A stretch of DNA of 64,000 bases from Mannheimia bovis. GTDB lineage: Bacteria; Pseudomonadota; Gammaproteobacteria; Enterobacterales; Pasteurellaceae. Positions within the stretch are counted from its first letter, which is position 1, and every line of letters starts with the position of its first letter. The translations under genes were made by a program, and so were the position numbers. The notes below the pieces were generated by a model. That model did not search any database, was not told where the DNA came from, and worked only from the letters and a program-made list of their open reading frames with translations. This document shows, in pieces, positions 63,876 through 64,000 of the stretch. The stretch lies in assembly GCF_014541205.1 (NCBI RefSeq), contig NZ_CP061280.1, forward strand, positions 1,132,798 through 1,196,797, in the 5' to 3' direction.

Positions 63876-64000
63876 ATGAGTAATGTTATTCACACAACAG
63901 ACGCAACATTTGAACAAGATGTTTTAAAATCAGATGTGCCTGTATTATTAGATTTCTGGGCACCGTGGTGTGGTCCTTGCCGTATGATCGGACCTGTGCT
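63876..64000 (+). CDS. trxA: Thioredoxin 1 (3' end outside window)
   Basis: The first 41 codons of a thioredoxin; the gene runs off the right edge. The start [19 protein letters not shown] and the active site [15 protein letters not shown] are diagnostic. TrxA reduces cytoplasmic disulfides using electrons from thioredoxin reductase. TAAGGACA lies just upstream of ATG 63876. Confidence 0.96.
   Translation, partial: MSNVIHTTDATFEQDVLKSDVPVLLDFWAPWCGPCRMIGPV

Noticed and set aside
1-64000. CRISPR arrays, insertion sequences, rRNA operons
   Set aside because: No regularly spaced repeats, transposase frames or rRNA-like sequence were seen on either strand.

Overview
The window is a piece of a chromosome from a Pasteurellaceae bacterium of the Actinobacillus pleuropneumoniae / Mannheimia / Bibersteinia branch. 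The main evidence is the DNA uptake signal sequence ACAAGCGGT(C), the 'Apl-type' dialect, scattered through genes and between genes on both strands. The H. influenzae dialect (AAGTGCGGT) is not the dominant one. The AT-rich base composition and gene content (kdkA, hemCDXY, DASS transporter, short MetE-like enzyme) fit this family. Species cannot be fixed from the sequence alone.

Positions 1-15737 are the right-hand late region of an HP1/P2-type (contractile tail) prophage, all on the + strand. It runs head completion (L, cut by the window edge), tail completion (R, S), sheath and tube (DUF2586, DUF2597), a compact lysis cassette (holin, SAR endolysin, nested Rz/Rz1 spanins), a frameshifting tail assembly chaperone, tape measure, baseplate (DUF2590, J, I), tail fibre with its chaperone, three small or poorly known tail-end proteins and a D-type baseplate hub/spike. 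Every reading frame is intact, so the particle-building part looks functional. Integrase, repressor, replication and capsid genes must lie to the left. A 480-base repeat-rich segment (15738-16219) separates the prophage from host genes and should contain the right attachment site.

From 16220 onward the window is ordinary host chromosome: adhE (with a perfect FNR box), the hemCDXY operon, grxB, a DUF808 membrane protein, rpsO, ppiD, a MarC-family (YchE-type) protein, an OppA-like lipoprotein, apbC/mrp, kdkA, folE, truA, a copper-resistance locus (copA-copZ-DUF411 with divergent cueR), parE, plsY, folB, an EamA transporter, cdd, a DASS-family anion transporter, a MetE-like methyltransferase, clpB (sigma-32 type promoter), ilvD, an AAHS-type MFS transporter, ratA-rnfH, modABC, yadGH, dnaX, apt, tusE, yccA, pgsA, uvrC, an NCS2 purine permease with a PurR box, and the start of trxA.

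No tRNA, rRNA, CRISPR array or insertion sequence was seen. Most host transcription units end in clear hairpin terminators, several of them built from inverted pairs of uptake sequences. I did not find a clearly new multi-gene system. The observations most worth checking are two recoding sites (A_AAA_AAC at the tail chaperone stop and an A10 run in dnaX), the cysteine-switch layout of the endolysin, the repeat-rich prophage junction, three uncharacterised phage tail genes, and several well-formed regulatory sites.
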